Source: CAWULT01 sp963923455
Lineage (GTDB): Bacteria > Acidobacteriota > Vicinamibacteria > Vicinamibacterales > UBA2999
Direction of reading: 5' to 3'
Length of the DNA: 47,799 nt
NCBI GenBank assembly: GCA_963923455.1
Contig: CAWULT010000025.1
Coordinates: 1 to 47,799, forward strand
The notes under the pieces were generated by a model. It made no database searches. It worked only from the letters and a program-made list of their open reading frames with translations, and was not told where the DNA came from. Positions 8,115 through 16,664 of this stretch are shown piece after piece. The translations under genes were made by a program, and so were the position numbers. Position 1 is the stretch's first letter; each line of letters begins with the position of its first letter.

Positions 8115-8981
8115 ATGGCGCCACGACCCACCTGGAAGGGCTATCTCAAGGTCAGCCTGGTCACGATTCCGGTCAAGGTGTTCCCGGCGACGGAGTCCGC
8201 GGCTGCGCTCTCGTTCAACCAGCTCCACGCCGAGTGCCAGACCCGCATCCAGCAGAAGCGGTGGTGCCCGAAGTGCGACCGCGAGGTGCCCAATACGGAG
8301 CTCGTCAAGGGCTACGAGTTCGAGAAGGGGCGTTACGTGGTCGTCACCGACGACGACATGCAGAAGGTCCGGGTCGAGTCGACGCGGGTGATCGACCTGG
8401 CGCAGTTCACGGACGTCGCTTCGATCGACCCGATCTACGTCGACCGCGCCTACTACCTGGCGCCCGACGGCCAGATGGCCGCCGAGTCGTTCGCGGTGAT
8501 GCGGGAAGGGATGGCGGGCAAGGCCGGCATCGGCAAGGTGGCCCTGTACGGGCGGGAATACCTCGTCGCGGTCCGCCCGCAGCAGAAGGGCCTGGTGATG
8601 TACACGCTGCACCACGACGCCGAGATCCGCGGCATCGACCAGATCGAGGAGCTGAACTCGGTGCCGGCCAAGGTCAAGCCCGAGGAGATGAAGCTGGCGC
8701 GGCAGGTCATCTCCACCTTCGACGGCGAGTTGAACCTGAAGGACTACACCGACGAGTACCGGGCGGGCCTGCGGCGGATCATCGACGCGAAGATCGCCGG
8801 TGAGGAGATCGTCGCGCCGGCGGTGGAGGAGCCGCCGAAGGTCGTGGACCTCATGGAGGCCCTGCGGCGCAGTCTGAACACGGTGAGCGCGGAGAAGAAG
8901 AAGCCGGCGAAGGCGAACATGCCGAAGCCCGCGCGGGCGAAGGCCACCGGCAACGGCGCGCGCAAGCGGAAGGCCGGCTAG
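8115..8981 (+). CDS. ku: Bacterial Ku protein (non-homologous end joining)
   Basis: This 288-aa homodimeric ring protein binds DNA double-strand ends and recruits ligase LigD. The Ku beta-barrel core spans about residues 8-250 (WKGYLKVSLVTIPVKVF at the start), including the CPKC knuckle. The tail (about 255-288) is rich in lysine and alanine, like the DNA-tethering tails of other bacterial Ku proteins. AAGGAG sits just upstream of the ATG. No ligD-like ligase or polymerase gene lies in the window. The TAG stop overlaps the stop of the convergent downstream gene inside one CTAG. Confidence 0.95.
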   Translation: MAPRPTWKGYLKVSLVTIPVKVFPATESAAALSFNQLHAECQTRIQQKRWCPKCDREVPNTELVKGYEFEKGRYVVVTDDDMQKVRVESTRVIDLAQFTDVASIDPIYVDRAYYLAPDGQMAAESFAVMREGMAGKAGIGKVALYGREYLVAVRPQQKGLVMYTLHHDAEIRGIDQIEELNSVPAKVKPEEMKLARQVISTFDGELNLKDYTDEYRAGLRRIIDAKIAGEEIVAPAVEEPPKVVDLMEALRRSLNTVSAEKKKPAKANMPKPARAKATGNGARKRKAG

Positions 8982-9769
8982 GGCCGTCGCGCGCGCGCCT
9001 CCGCGAGACGGCGCCGTTCGGCGAGGATCAGGCCGTACTCGGCCGTCCGCTTCCACACGCGGTTCGCCATTTCGGTCAACTGCACGGCCTTCATGCCGTA
9101 GTAGAGGAACCAGGCGCCCAGCACGCCCACCAGCGCGTAGCGGAGCACGGTCACGGCCTCCTCGCCGATCGAGCCGTGCATCGACCCCAGCACGCCGTAG
9201 ATCACGACACCGGTCGCGGTCAGCAGCGGCGCGTTGAGGGTCCGGACCCCCCAGGACGCGACTCGGGACTGCTTCTCCATCAAGGTGCCGATCGTCTGCA
9301 GACGTTCGATGTCGGCCCTGACGCGCACCACGTCGTCGCCGAGCAGGACCTCGCGCAGCGAGACCTGCGCACGGCACGCGGCGGCGACCCGCCGCTCCCC
9401 GCGCCACCACGAGGGGCCCTTGATCCGCAGGCGCTGGCCGGGGAACCGCTCCTGGATGAACCCCTCGAGGCGCTGGCGGGACGCGTCGGAGGATTCGCCC
9501 CACGTCGACACGGTGTCGATGTCGACCCGGCGCTCGCCTGGAATGAGCACCACCTCGTGCAGGTCGCCAGACTGGGGATCCTGGAGGTAGGCCGCCACGT
9601 GAGGCGCGATGCCCTCGTGCAGCATGGCCTCGTGATCGAGGCAGGGCAGCACCGGCACCTCGACGGGAGACTCCAGGCGCAGGCGGTACAGCTTGATGGC
9701 GAGGATGCGGCCGAAGCCGGCCAGCGTGTCGAGGGCCAGGGTGGCCGACGGGCGCTCGGCCGAGGTCAC
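8978..9769 (-). CDS. Uncharacterised protein with two C-terminal membrane segments, coupled to the phosphatidyltransferase gene
   Basis: This is a 263-aa protein of unknown function. The GTG at 9769 overlaps the upstream gene's stop as GTGA, the signature of translational coupling, so this start is preferred over the preceding in-frame GTG (9772). The soluble N-terminal two thirds contain a mixed alpha/beta region. Two hydrophobic helices follow near residues 190-210 and 213-232, with a basic tail after them (RRRLAEARARRP). A role in phospholipid metabolism is inferred from coupling alone. A very long antisense frame across uvrC that fuses to this gene is a composition artefact. Confidence 0.75.
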   Translation of the reverse strand: MTSAERPSATLALDTLAGFGRILAIKLYRLRLESPVEVPVLPCLDHEAMLHEGIAPHVAAYLQDPQSGDLHEVVLIPGERRVDIDTVSTWGESSDASRQRLEGFIQERFPGQRLRIKGPSWWRGERRVAAACRAQVSLREVLLGDDVVRVRADIERLQTIGTLMEKQSRVASWGVRTLNAPLLTATGVVIYGVLGSMHGSIGEEAVTVLRYALVGVLGAWFLYYGMKAVQLTEMANRVWKRTAEYGLILAERRRLAEARARRP

Positions 9770-10533
9770 CACCAGCCCCAGATGCCGATCCCGCTGGCCG
9801 TCGGATCGCGCAGCCAGTCCGGCGGCGTCAGCCAGACGAAGGCGAGAATCGCGATGACCCAGAGGTCGTAGGGCACGGTGGTGCGCTCGTCGCGCCAGAA
9901 GAAGGCGCGCGAGAAGGCCGCCGTGAGGATGTTGGGGCCGACGGGAATCGGTCTCTCGTTCAGCACCAGGTACGTGTAGTGGATGCGGTTGGCGACCGTC
10001 ACGATCGACAGCACGAGAATCACCCACATCACCGCCGCCATGCGGTCCGTGAAGGCCCCGATCATGAACAGCACGATGCGCTCGGGCCGTTCCATGAAGC
10101 CGACCTTGCACTTCTCGATCAACGACTCCGCCCGGGCGCGCGCATAGCTCGTCATGATGGAGAACATCATCGCGAGCGCGGTGATCATCACGTAGTCGGT
10201 GCGCCGCACGTTGGCGTAGAGGTAGATCAGCCCGAGGAACAGCGCGATGTCGGAGAAGCGGTCGAGCGTCGAGTCCCAGAAGGCGCCGAAGCGCGAGACG
10301 GTGTTGGTGATGTGCGCCACCTTGCCGTCGATGAAGTCGAAGATGTTGGCGACGACCATGATGCCGCCCGCCAGCACGAAGTGGTTGCGTCCGAGGGCCA
10401 CCGCCGCCGCGACGTTGATGAGGACGCCGATGAGCGTCAGTGTGTTGGGGTGGATCCGGAGCGCGACGCTGGCGGCGATGATCGCCCGCATCGGAAAGCC
10501 GGCCACGGTGCCAATGAACCCGGTGAAGGTCAT
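9766..10533 (-). CDS. CDP-alcohol phosphatidyltransferase family membrane enzyme
   Basis: This 255-aa integral membrane protein with about six helices should transfer a phosphatidyl group from CDP-diacylglycerol to an alcohol head group. The family signature DX2DGX2ARX8GX3DX3D is present as D66, D69, G70, A73, G83, D87 and D91, but position 74 is His where Arg is expected. The head group cannot be deduced; phosphatidylglycerophosphate and inositol-phosphate synthases share the fold. It is divergent from uvrC across 55 bases and coupled to the following unknown gene. Confidence 0.88.
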   Translation of the reverse strand: MTFTGFIGTVAGFPMRAIIAASVALRIHPNTLTLIGVLINVAAAVALGRNHFVLAGGIMVVANIFDFIDGKVAHITNTVSRFGAFWDSTLDRFSDIALFLGLIYLYANVRRTDYVMITALAMMFSIMTSYARARAESLIEKCKVGFMERPERIVLFMIGAFTDRMAAVMWVILVLSIVTVANRIHYTYLVLNERPIPVGPNILTAAFSRAFFWRDERTTVPYDLWVIAILAFVWLTPPDWLRDPTASGIGIWGWW

Positions 10534-10540
10534 CGATGGT

Positions 10541-10546
10541 TAGAAT
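10541..10546 (+). promoter_or_regulatory. Candidate uvrC -10 element
   Basis: TAGAAT lies in the 55-base divergent spacer and would give a leader of about 36 bases before the uvrC ATG. No convincing -35 is visible; upstream is the phosphatidyltransferase start. Confidence 0.35.
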
Positions 10547-10588
10547 TGAAGGGTCGTGCCGAAAGACGCAAACTCGGCATGGTAGCCC

Positions 10589-12439
10589 ATGGCCATCCAG
10601 GACCTCAAGGAGCAGATCGCCCGCCTGCCGGAGCAGCCCGGCGTCTACCTGTGGGGCAACCTGGCGGGGGACACCATCTACGTGGGGAAGGCGCGGTCGC
10701 TGAAGGACCGCGTCCGCAGCTACTTGGGGGCTTGGGGCCTCAGCCCTAGGCACGACGCCCTGCTGGAGGAGATCGCCCGGCTCGAGGTCATCGTCACCGA
10801 CTCGGTGATGGAGGCGCTGGCCCTCGAGAACAACCTGATCAAGCAGCGGTCGCCCAAGTACAACATCCTGCTGCGGGACGACAAGAACTACCCCTACCTG
10901 CAGCTGACGACGAGCGAGGCGTTCCCGCGGGTGCTGGTCGCGCGCAGCGTCGGGGCCGCCGGCGACTTCTACGCCGGACCCTTCATGCCCGCCAAGCTGG
11001 CCCGCCGGACGATGGCGCTGGCACACCGGCTGTTCGGAATCCGCTCGTGCAACGAAGTCATCACCGGCCAGCGGGCGCGGCCTTGTCTCGAGTACGACAT
11101 CAAGCGCTGCATCGCCCCCTGCGTCGCCGAGATTTGCCCGCCCGAGGGCTACCAGGCGGCCGTGGCCAGCACGCGGCTGCTGCTCGATGGCCGGACGACC
11201 GAGCTGGCCGAGGCGCTTCGCGGCCGGATGGTGGAGGCCGCCGAGGCCGAGCGGTTCGAGGAGGCGGCGCATCTGCGCGACGCCATCCGCACCGTCGAGA
11301 CGCTTCGCGACCGGCAACAGAAGCTCGCCACGCCGCAGCTCGGCGAACGCGACGTGTTCGGGCTCAAGCTCGGTCCGAGCGGAGGCGTGATCCAGGTCTT
11401 CGCGATGCGCGACGGACGGGTCGTGGAGCGCGTGGAGATGGCGACCGATCCCGGGGAGGTCGCCGGCGGCGAGGCCGACGTGCTGCAGGCGGCGCTGACG
11501 CAGTTCTACGAGTGGCGCGTGCCGCCGTCGGAGATCGACCTGCCCGCGGCGATCGAGGACGCCGACGTCCTGGAGGAGTGGCTGGCGGCCCGCGCCGGGC
11601 GGCGGGTGCGCGTGCTGGTGCCTCAGCGGGGCGACCGCCGCGCGCTCGTCGAACTGGCGACCCGCAACGCGGAGCTGTCGTACCGGACGCGCTTCAACGA
11701 GATCACGGCCGCGCACTTCGAGGCCCTCGAGACCCTCCGAAGCGTGCTGGAGCTCCCGGCGCTGCCGCGTCGCATCGAGTGCTTCGACGTCTCGACGATT
11801 CAAGGCAGCGAGACGGTGGCGTCGATGGTCGTCTGCGACGACGGCCGGATGAAGCGCAGCGAATACCGCAAGTTCCGCATCCGCGGTACCGGGGGGCTCG
11901 CGGGTGCGGTCGAGGCCGGGGTGCGCACGTTCGGGCACGACGACTTCGCGGCGATGCGGGAGGTGGTACAGCGCCGGTACCGGAAGGTCCTCGAGGAGGG
12001 GGGGCCGTTCCCGGACCTGATCCTGATCGACGGGGGCCGGGGCCAGGTATCGGCCGCGTACGACGCGCTCGAGTCGGTCGGGCTCGGCACGCTGATCGCG
12101 GTCGGAATCGCGAAGAAGCAGGAGCTGCTGATCCGCCACGAGAGCCCGGAGCCGGTGGCGCTCGCCGAAACGGATCCGGCGCTGCTGCTGATCCAGCGCA
12201 TCCGCGACGAGGCACACCGGTTCGCGGTGACGTTCCACCGCAAGGCCCGGTCCATGCGGGATCTTCGCTCGGCCCTCGATGAGGTGCCCGGGGTGGGCGT
12301 TCGCCGCAGGCGGGCACTGCTGTCCGCCTTCGGCAGCGTTGCCGGTGTCCGGCGGGCCACGCGAGAAGAGCTGACGGCCGTCGTCGGGGCCAGGGCTGCC
12401 GGAGCGGTCCTCGATCACTTCGCCCGATCCGGCGGCTGA
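10589..12439 (+). CDS. uvrC: Excinuclease ABC subunit C (UvrC)
   Basis: This 616-aa dual-incision endonuclease of nucleotide excision repair has an N-terminal GIY-YIG nuclease (about 10-95; PGVYLW and IYVGKA visible). It then has the cysteine-rich segment CLEYDIKRCIAPC, a UVR motif that contacts UvrB (about 205-240), the RNase H-like nuclease (FDVSTIQGSETVASMVV and DLILIDGGRGQ), and C-terminal helix-hairpin-helix repeats (about 555-612). The length is normal. The ATG at 10589 has no strong ribosome-binding site. It stands alone and faces a convergent gene. Confidence 0.97.
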   Translation: MAIQDLKEQIARLPEQPGVYLWGNLAGDTIYVGKARSLKDRVRSYLGAWGLSPRHDALLEEIARLEVIVTDSVMEALALENNLIKQRSPKYNILLRDDKNYPYLQLTTSEAFPRVLVARSVGAAGDFYAGPFMPAKLARRTMALAHRLFGIRSCNEVITGQRARPCLEYDIKRCIAPCVAEICPPEGYQAAVASTRLLLDGRTTELAEALRGRMVEAAEAERFEEAAHLRDAIRTVETLRDRQQKLATPQLGERDVFGLKLGPSGGVIQVFAMRDGRVVERVEMATDPGEVAGGEADVLQAALTQFYEWRVPPSEIDLPAAIEDADVLEEWLAARAGRRVRVLVPQRGDRRALVELATRNAELSYRTRFNEITAAHFEALETLRSVLELPALPRRIECFDVSTIQGSETVASMVVCDDGRMKRSEYRKFRIRGTGGLAGAVEAGVRTFGHDDFAAMREVVQRRYRKVLEEGGPFPDLILIDGGRGQVSAAYDALESVGLGTLIAVGIAKKQELLIRHESPEPVALAETDPALLLIQRIRDEAHRFAVTFHRKARSMRDLRSALDEVPGVGVRRRRALLSAFGSVAGVRRATREELTAVVGARAAGAVLDHFARSGG

Positions 12440-12487
12440 GGCACGCACGCGATCGGCCGACCCGGCCCCGACGCACCCCGGTGCGCG

Positions 12488-12925
12488 TCAGGCGGTGGCC
12501 ATGGCCTGCAGGCGGGCGTGCGTCTCCGCCATCTTCGCGCGCTGCTGCTCCACGACGTCTCTGACGTCTGGAGGGATCATGCCCTGAATCGCGTCGTCGT
12601 AGGCAGCCAGTGCGATGCGCTCCCCGCGCTCCGCCTCCACCAGCAGTGCCTGATCGTGATTGCCGGCGAAGCGGTCCTTGAGCGACATCCACAAGCGGTG
12701 CAGCGCGGCAGCGCCGGACCCGTCACCCTCGGCCTCACCGCCGAGCCGCTGCGCGTGCGGAATCAACTCGTCCGCGAAGGCGCGGCGCTCGCCCGCCGCC
12801 GAGGTCAGGAATGCCCGTACGTCCGGCGCGCTGGCGTGGTCCGCAGCCCACTGGAACCCTCGCGCCGCATCGCGGCAGGTCACGATCAACTCGTTCAGCA
12901 CGGCCCGTTCGGTTCGCTCAGCCAT
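12488..12925 (-). CDS. DUF2383-like four-helix-bundle protein (stress-associated)
   Basis: This 145-aa, largely helical protein resembles PA2169/DUF2383 proteins, which have a ferritin-like fold and unknown function (ELIVTCRDAARGFQWAADHA, then helices with regular Glu/His spacing). Start choice: GGAGG followed by CATGATG offers ATGs at 12928 and 12925, and the second gives better spacing. Upstream is a clear -24/-12 promoter candidate, so control by sigma-54 is likely. Confidence 0.75.
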   Translation of the reverse strand: MAERTERAVLNELIVTCRDAARGFQWAADHASAPDVRAFLTSAAGERRAFADELIPHAQRLGGEAEGDGSGAAALHRLWMSLKDRFAGNHDQALLVEAERGERIALAAYDDAIQGMIPPDVRDVVEQQRAKMAETHARLQAMATA

Positions 12926-12953
12926 CATGCCTCCATGTTCCGGTGTTCCGTGT

Positions 12954-12968
12954 GCAAGCACCTCGCCA
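12954..12968 (-). promoter_or_regulatory. Sigma-54 (-24/-12) promoter candidate for the DUF2383-like gene
   Basis: Read on the minus strand the site is TGGCGAGGTGCTTGC followed by A. It matches TGGC and TTGCA of the consensus with the required spacing between the GG and GC dinucleotides. Predicted transcription starts near 12942, about 15 bases before the gene, leaving room for its GGAGG. Confidence 0.7.
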
Positions 12969-13021
12969 GCGGCCGGAGAGTGGGACGGGGGTGAAACAGC
13001 TGCCGCGGCGCCGTTGCCCGT

Positions 13022-13053
13022 GGACTATTCCCGCAGATCCGAGGAGAATTCCC
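13022..13053. promoter_or_regulatory. Paired enhancer-like boxes between two divergent sigma-54 promoters
   Basis: Two related boxes, GGACTATTCCC (13022-13032) and GGAGAATTCCC (13043-13053), have their TTCCC parts 21 bp apart, two helical turns. They lie about 80-111 bp upstream of the predicted start of the DUF2383-like gene and 82-113 bp upstream of that of the small membrane-protein gene, typical for NtrC-family binding sites. A similar pair lies at 23566-23598. Confidence 0.55.
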
Positions 13054-13108
13054 GGCCACGGGCCGCGGCCAACCGGCCGGCCGGGCCCCGTCCAGTTCGA
13101 AACGCCCG

Positions 13109-13123
13109 TGGCGGCGTCCTTGC
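13109..13123 (+). promoter_or_regulatory. Sigma-54 (-24/-12) promoter candidate for the small membrane protein
   Basis: TGGCGGCGTCCTTGC followed by A has the invariant GG and GC at the right distance, plus TGGC and TTGCA. Predicted transcription starts near 13135, 18 bases before the ATG at 13153. Confidence 0.7.
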
Positions 13124-13152
13124 ACGGGCACCACGCGGTGAGGAGAGGTGTG

Positions 13153-13356
13153 ATGTCCGAACTCATGAATTCGGTGGCGGGGCGTCTCGGGCGGGTGATC
13201 GTGGGCTTCCTGCTGGTGGTCTACGCGGCGCGCCTGTCGTGGCCGCTGGCGTTCGTCCCGCTGATCGTCGGGACGGTGATGGGCGTGCTCGGGACGGCCG
13301 GCGTCTGCTTCGTCGACTTCTTCACGGGCCGGCCGTCTTCGGCAACCCGTTCCTGA
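13153..13356 (+). CDS. Small two-helix membrane protein, DUF2892-like
   Basis: This 67-aa protein has two hydrophobic helices (about residues 12-30 and 33-55) separated by a short polar turn, and a C-terminal CFVDFFTGRP, as in DUF2892/YgaP-type membrane domains. GAGGAGAGG precedes the ATG at 13153. It lies alone behind a sigma-54 promoter candidate. Function is unknown; members are often found with stress or sulfur-handling genes. It ends four bases before the convergent synthetase stop. Confidence 0.75.
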   Translation: MSELMNSVAGRLGRVIVGFLLVVYAARLSWPLAFVPLIVGTVMGVLGTAGVCFVDFFTGRPSSATRS

Positions 13357-13360
13357 CAGG

Positions 13361-15475
13361 TCAGCGCGGGCGGCTCGGCCGTGCGGGCGGGCCGAGCGGG
13401 CGGACTCGCACACGCACGTCGACCACGTGCACGCCGGTCGCCGTGACGATCACCGGGTTGAGGTCGAGCTCGACGATCTCGGGACAGGTGTCGACGAGTG
13501 CCGACACCCGCTGGATGATGTCCCGCAGCCCGGGCTCGTCGAGCGGAGGAGCGCCGCGAAAACCGCGCAACCTGCGGGCGCAGTGCAGTTCGTCGATCAT
13601 CTCCCCGGCCTCGCGCAGGGCCACCGGCGTCAGCCGGCAGGTGGTGTCCTGGAGGATCTCGACCAGCGTACCGCCGGCGCCGCAGACGACGACGTGGCCG
13701 AACGTGGGGTCGAGGCTGGCGCCCACGATCATCTCGACGCCGCCGGCCACCATCGGCTGAACGACCATCGACGTGATCGCCGCGCGGGCGGCGAAGTCAC
13801 GGCAGGCCCCCCGGACGGCGGCTTCGTCGGCCAGGCCGGTGCGCACCGCGCCCGCCTCGGTCTTGTGGACGATCGTCGGGCCGACACCTTTCAGCACCAC
13901 CGGATAGCCGAGCGTGGCGGCTGCCGCGACCGCCTCCGCCTCGTCGGTGACGGTGCGGGTGGGCACCAGCGGAATCCGTGCGGCCTCGAGCAGCGCCTGC
14001 CCGTCTGGCGGGGACAGCCACGTGGTGCCCGCGGCAATCGCTGCGGCGACGACCGCCGCGGCGCGGTCGCGGTCGATGTCGGCGGGCATCGCCGGCACTT
14101 CGATCGGACGGCGCCGCCACTCCGCGTACCCGACGGCATGCGCGAGCGCGCGGGCGGCCGACTCGGGAAACGTGTAGCAGGGGATCGGCGAGAGGATGTC
14201 GGGGACGCCGATGGCGCCGAAGAAGGTGGCGAGGACCGGCTTGCCGGCGCCTCGCGCGGCCGCGGCGATTGCGCGTGCGGCGTCGGTCGTGTCGGTGACG
14301 AGCGGGGGTGTGAAGATCGTCAGCAGCGCGTCGATGCCGGGGTCGGCCAGGACGACCGGGATGGCGCGCGCATAGGCCGAGGCCGGGGCCGTGGCGATCA
14401 TGTCCACGGGGTTCGACAACCCCGCCTCCTTCGGCAGGAACGCGGCCAGTGCCGCGCGCGTCTCCGGCGCGAGCGGCGGGACCTCCAGGCCCCGGGCCTC
14501 GCATGCGTCAGCCGCCAGGATGCCGGGCCCACCCGCGTTGGTCAGGATGGCGACGCGCCGTCCCGCGGGGAGCGGCTGGTGCGACAGCAGCGTGGCCGCG
14601 TCGAACAGCTCTTCGAGCGTCTCGGTCCGGATGACGCCGGACTCCTTGAACAGCGCGTCGACCACGCGGTCGGAGGCCGCCAGCGCACCCGTGTGCGACA
14701 GCGCCGCGCGCGCGCCGGAGGACGAGCGCCCGGCCTTCACGGCGACGATCGGCTTGCGCCGGCCGACCCGGCGCGCGATTCGGCCGAACCGGCGAGGGTT
14801 CCCGAAGCTCTCGACGTAGAGCAGGATGACCGACGTGCGCGGGTCCTCGTCCCAGTACTCGATCAGGTCGTTCGATGAGACGTCGGCCTTGTTGCCCACG
14901 GAGACGAACGCCGACAGGCCGAGGTTGAGGTCCCTCGCGTGCTCCAGGATCGCCAGGCCAAGCGCGCCGCTCTGGCTCGAGAACGCCACCTGGCCGCCGG
15001 GAGGATACGCCGGGGAGAACGTCGCGTTCAGGTGAAACGCCGGATCCGTGTTCACCAGGCCCATGCAGTTGGGGCCGATCATCCTGGCGCCGGCCGCACG
15101 CACCTTCCCGGCGAGGCGTCGTTCGCGGGCAAGGCCCTCCTCGCCGGTTTCGCCGAAGCCGGCGCTGATGACGACGATGGCGGTGACGCCGCTGCGCAGG
15201 CAGTCGTCGACCACGGCCTCGACCGCGGGACCCGGAACGGCGACGATCGCCAGGTCGACGCCCCCAGGAATGGAGCCGACCGACGGGAAGGCCGGTGCAG
15301 ACTCGATCCGCACCGCGTGGGGATTCACCGCGTACACGGGTCCCGTGAATCCTTCGAGCAGGTTGTGGAGGATTTCGGCGCCGACGCCGCCGCGCGTGCG
15401 GCCGGCGCCCACGACGGCCACGGCGCGCGGCTCGAAGAAGGCTTTCAACGACTGGCGGGGCGGAAGGGCGATCAT
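13361..15475 (-). CDS. ADP-forming acyl-CoA (acetyl-CoA) synthetase, fused alpha-beta type
   Basis: This 704-aa enzyme should interconvert acetyl-CoA (or another acyl-CoA), ADP and phosphate with the free acid, CoA and ATP, allowing substrate-level phosphorylation. In order it has a CoA-binding Rossmann domain (about 8-105; FFEPRAVAVVGAGRTRGGVG), the succinyl-CoA-ligase-like region with the phosphohistidine segment LSHTGALAASD, and a C-terminal ATP-grasp domain (about 480-700; ending ELDLNPVIV). The ATG at 15475 is preferred because the open frame beyond it encodes an arginine/proline-rich stretch unlike the family. It is divergent from a universal stress protein, a pairing also known in micro-oxic and stress regulons. 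Confidence 0.92.
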   Translation of the reverse strand: MIALPPRQSLKAFFEPRAVAVVGAGRTRGGVGAEILHNLLEGFTGPVYAVNPHAVRIESAPAFPSVGSIPGGVDLAIVAVPGPAVEAVVDDCLRSGVTAIVVISAGFGETGEEGLARERRLAGKVRAAGARMIGPNCMGLVNTDPAFHLNATFSPAYPPGGQVAFSSQSGALGLAILEHARDLNLGLSAFVSVGNKADVSSNDLIEYWDEDPRTSVILLYVESFGNPRRFGRIARRVGRRKPIVAVKAGRSSSGARAALSHTGALAASDRVVDALFKESGVIRTETLEELFDAATLLSHQPLPAGRRVAILTNAGGPGILAADACEARGLEVPPLAPETRAALAAFLPKEAGLSNPVDMIATAPASAYARAIPVVLADPGIDALLTIFTPPLVTDTTDAARAIAAAARGAGKPVLATFFGAIGVPDILSPIPCYTFPESAARALAHAVGYAEWRRRPIEVPAMPADIDRDRAAAVVAAAIAAGTTWLSPPDGQALLEAARIPLVPTRTVTDEAEAVAAAATLGYPVVLKGVGPTIVHKTEAGAVRTGLADEAAVRGACRDFAARAAITSMVVQPMVAGGVEMIVGASLDPTFGHVVVCGAGGTLVEILQDTTCRLTPVALREAGEMIDELHCARRLRGFRGAPPLDEPGLRDIIQRVSALVDTCPEIVELDLNPVIVTATGVHVVDVRVRVRPLGPPARPSRPR

Positions 15476-15607
15476 CGCCCGACCATTGTCCGCCAGGACG
15501 GCCGGCACGGCCCATGGCGCCGCGCCGGCGGCGATGGGGGATACTCGTGGCGGCGGGCGCGTTCTGCGCGACGCCGGGTGGGCACGCTCACGTCCCGCCC
15601 CGGAGTC

Positions 15608-15622
15608 CGGCATCGCCCTTGC
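15608..15622 (+). promoter_or_regulatory. Possible sigma-54 promoter for the first universal stress protein
   Basis: CGGCATCGCCCTTGC keeps the invariant GG and GC at correct spacing, with TTGC intact, but starts with C instead of T. Predicted start is near 15634, 44 bases before the ATG. No GGGAA/TTCCC box pair was seen upstream, so support is weaker than for the sites at 12954 and 13109. Confidence 0.4.
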
Positions 15623-15677
15623 GTGGCCAGCGATGTGCCCGGTGGGTGCGGCCCGCCGATCCGGGGGAGGTTCGCGC

Positions 15678-16595
15678 ATGATTCAGATCACCCGCATCCT
15701 GTGTCCCATCGATTTCTCCGATCAGTCCCGGCACGCCCTGGACCACGCGGTTGCGTTCGCGCGTTGGTATGGCGCGAAGGTGTCGGTCCTGCACGTGCAC
15801 GCGCTGACGTCGCCCACCTTCGCCGGAGGGCCCTACGTCGGCCTCGAGGGCCTGCAACCGATGTCGCTCAGCGACGTCGAACGCGGTGAGCTGGTGCAGG
15901 CCGTCAACGAGTTCGTCGAGGCCGACCGCGCCGCGGGCACGCCCATCGACACGCTGCTGCACGAGGACGTCAGCGTGCCGGGCGCGATCATCGACCACGC
16001 CACGTCGCTCGCCGCGGACCTCATCGTGCTCGGCACGCACGGCCGGTCCGGTTTCGAGCGGCTGGTGCTCGGATCGGTCGCCGAGAAGGTGCTGCGCCGG
16101 TCGCCCGTGCCGACGCTGACCGTGCCGCCGCGAGCGGCCGACGCGGTACCGAGAACGCCGGGCTCGATCGAGCGCGTCCTCTGTGCCGTCGACTTCTCGG
16201 ACAGTTCGCGTGCCGCGCTGGCCCACGCGCTCTCGGTGGCGGAGCTGGCGCACGCCGCCGTCACCGTGCTGCACGTGGTAGAGCTGCTGCCCGATCTCTC
16301 CGAGATGCCCGCGTACGACGTGACCGCGTACCGGCAGGCGCGGTTCGATGACGCCCGTGCGCGGCTCGCCGGGATGATTCCGGGCGACGCGCGGGCGGCA
16401 CTGTCGGTCCGGGAACTCCTGCTGGCGGGAAGACCGGCGCGCGAGATTCTGCAGGTGGCGTCGGAACAGCAGGCCGGGCTGATCGTGGTGGGTGTGCACG
16501 GCCGCGGCGTCGTCGACCGGATGTTCTTCGGGGCGACGGCGCATCACGTGGTGCGCCAGGCCGGGTGCCCCGTGCTCACGGTGCGCATGCCCTGA
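15678..16595 (+). CDS. Universal stress protein with two UspA domains
   Basis: This 305-aa protein has tandem Usp domains (about 1-150 and 155-305). The first begins ITRILCPIDFSDQSRHALDH and the second VLCAVDFSDSSRAALAHAL. Both keep the ATP-binding glycine pattern: GTHGRSGFERLVLGSVAE, and GVHGRGVVDRMFFGATAHH in a slightly altered form. GGGGGAGG lies seven bases before the ATG at 15678; an open frame reaches further back but lacks Usp character. It is divergent from the ADP-forming synthetase and faces the zinc-ribbon gene. Confidence 0.93.
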   Translation: MIQITRILCPIDFSDQSRHALDHAVAFARWYGAKVSVLHVHALTSPTFAGGPYVGLEGLQPMSLSDVERGELVQAVNEFVEADRAAGTPIDTLLHEDVSVPGAIIDHATSLAADLIVLGTHGRSGFERLVLGSVAEKVLRRSPVPTLTVPPRAADAVPRTPGSIERVLCAVDFSDSSRAALAHALSVAELAHAAVTVLHVVELLPDLSEMPAYDVTAYRQARFDDARARLAGMIPGDARAALSVRELLLAGRPAREILQVASEQQAGLIVVGVHGRGVVDRMFFGATAHHVVRQAGCPVLTVRMP

Positions 16596-16664
16596 CGCAC
16601 TGGCCGGGGTGGCCGCCGCCAGACGGGGACGGCGGCCCCACGTCACGCGTCGATCGGCGACCGC

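Noticed and set aside
8978..12448. An open frame of 1156 codons on the minus strand across uvrC
   Set aside because: It lies antisense to a clear uvrC and its translation there is Arg/Pro/His-rich with no family similarity. Only the last 263 codons, starting at the coupled GTG, are a believable gene.
12469..12490. Hairpin-like GACGCACC/GGTGCG..TC between uvrC and the DUF2383-like gene as a two-way terminator
   Set aside because: The stem is interrupted and no T-run follows on either strand.
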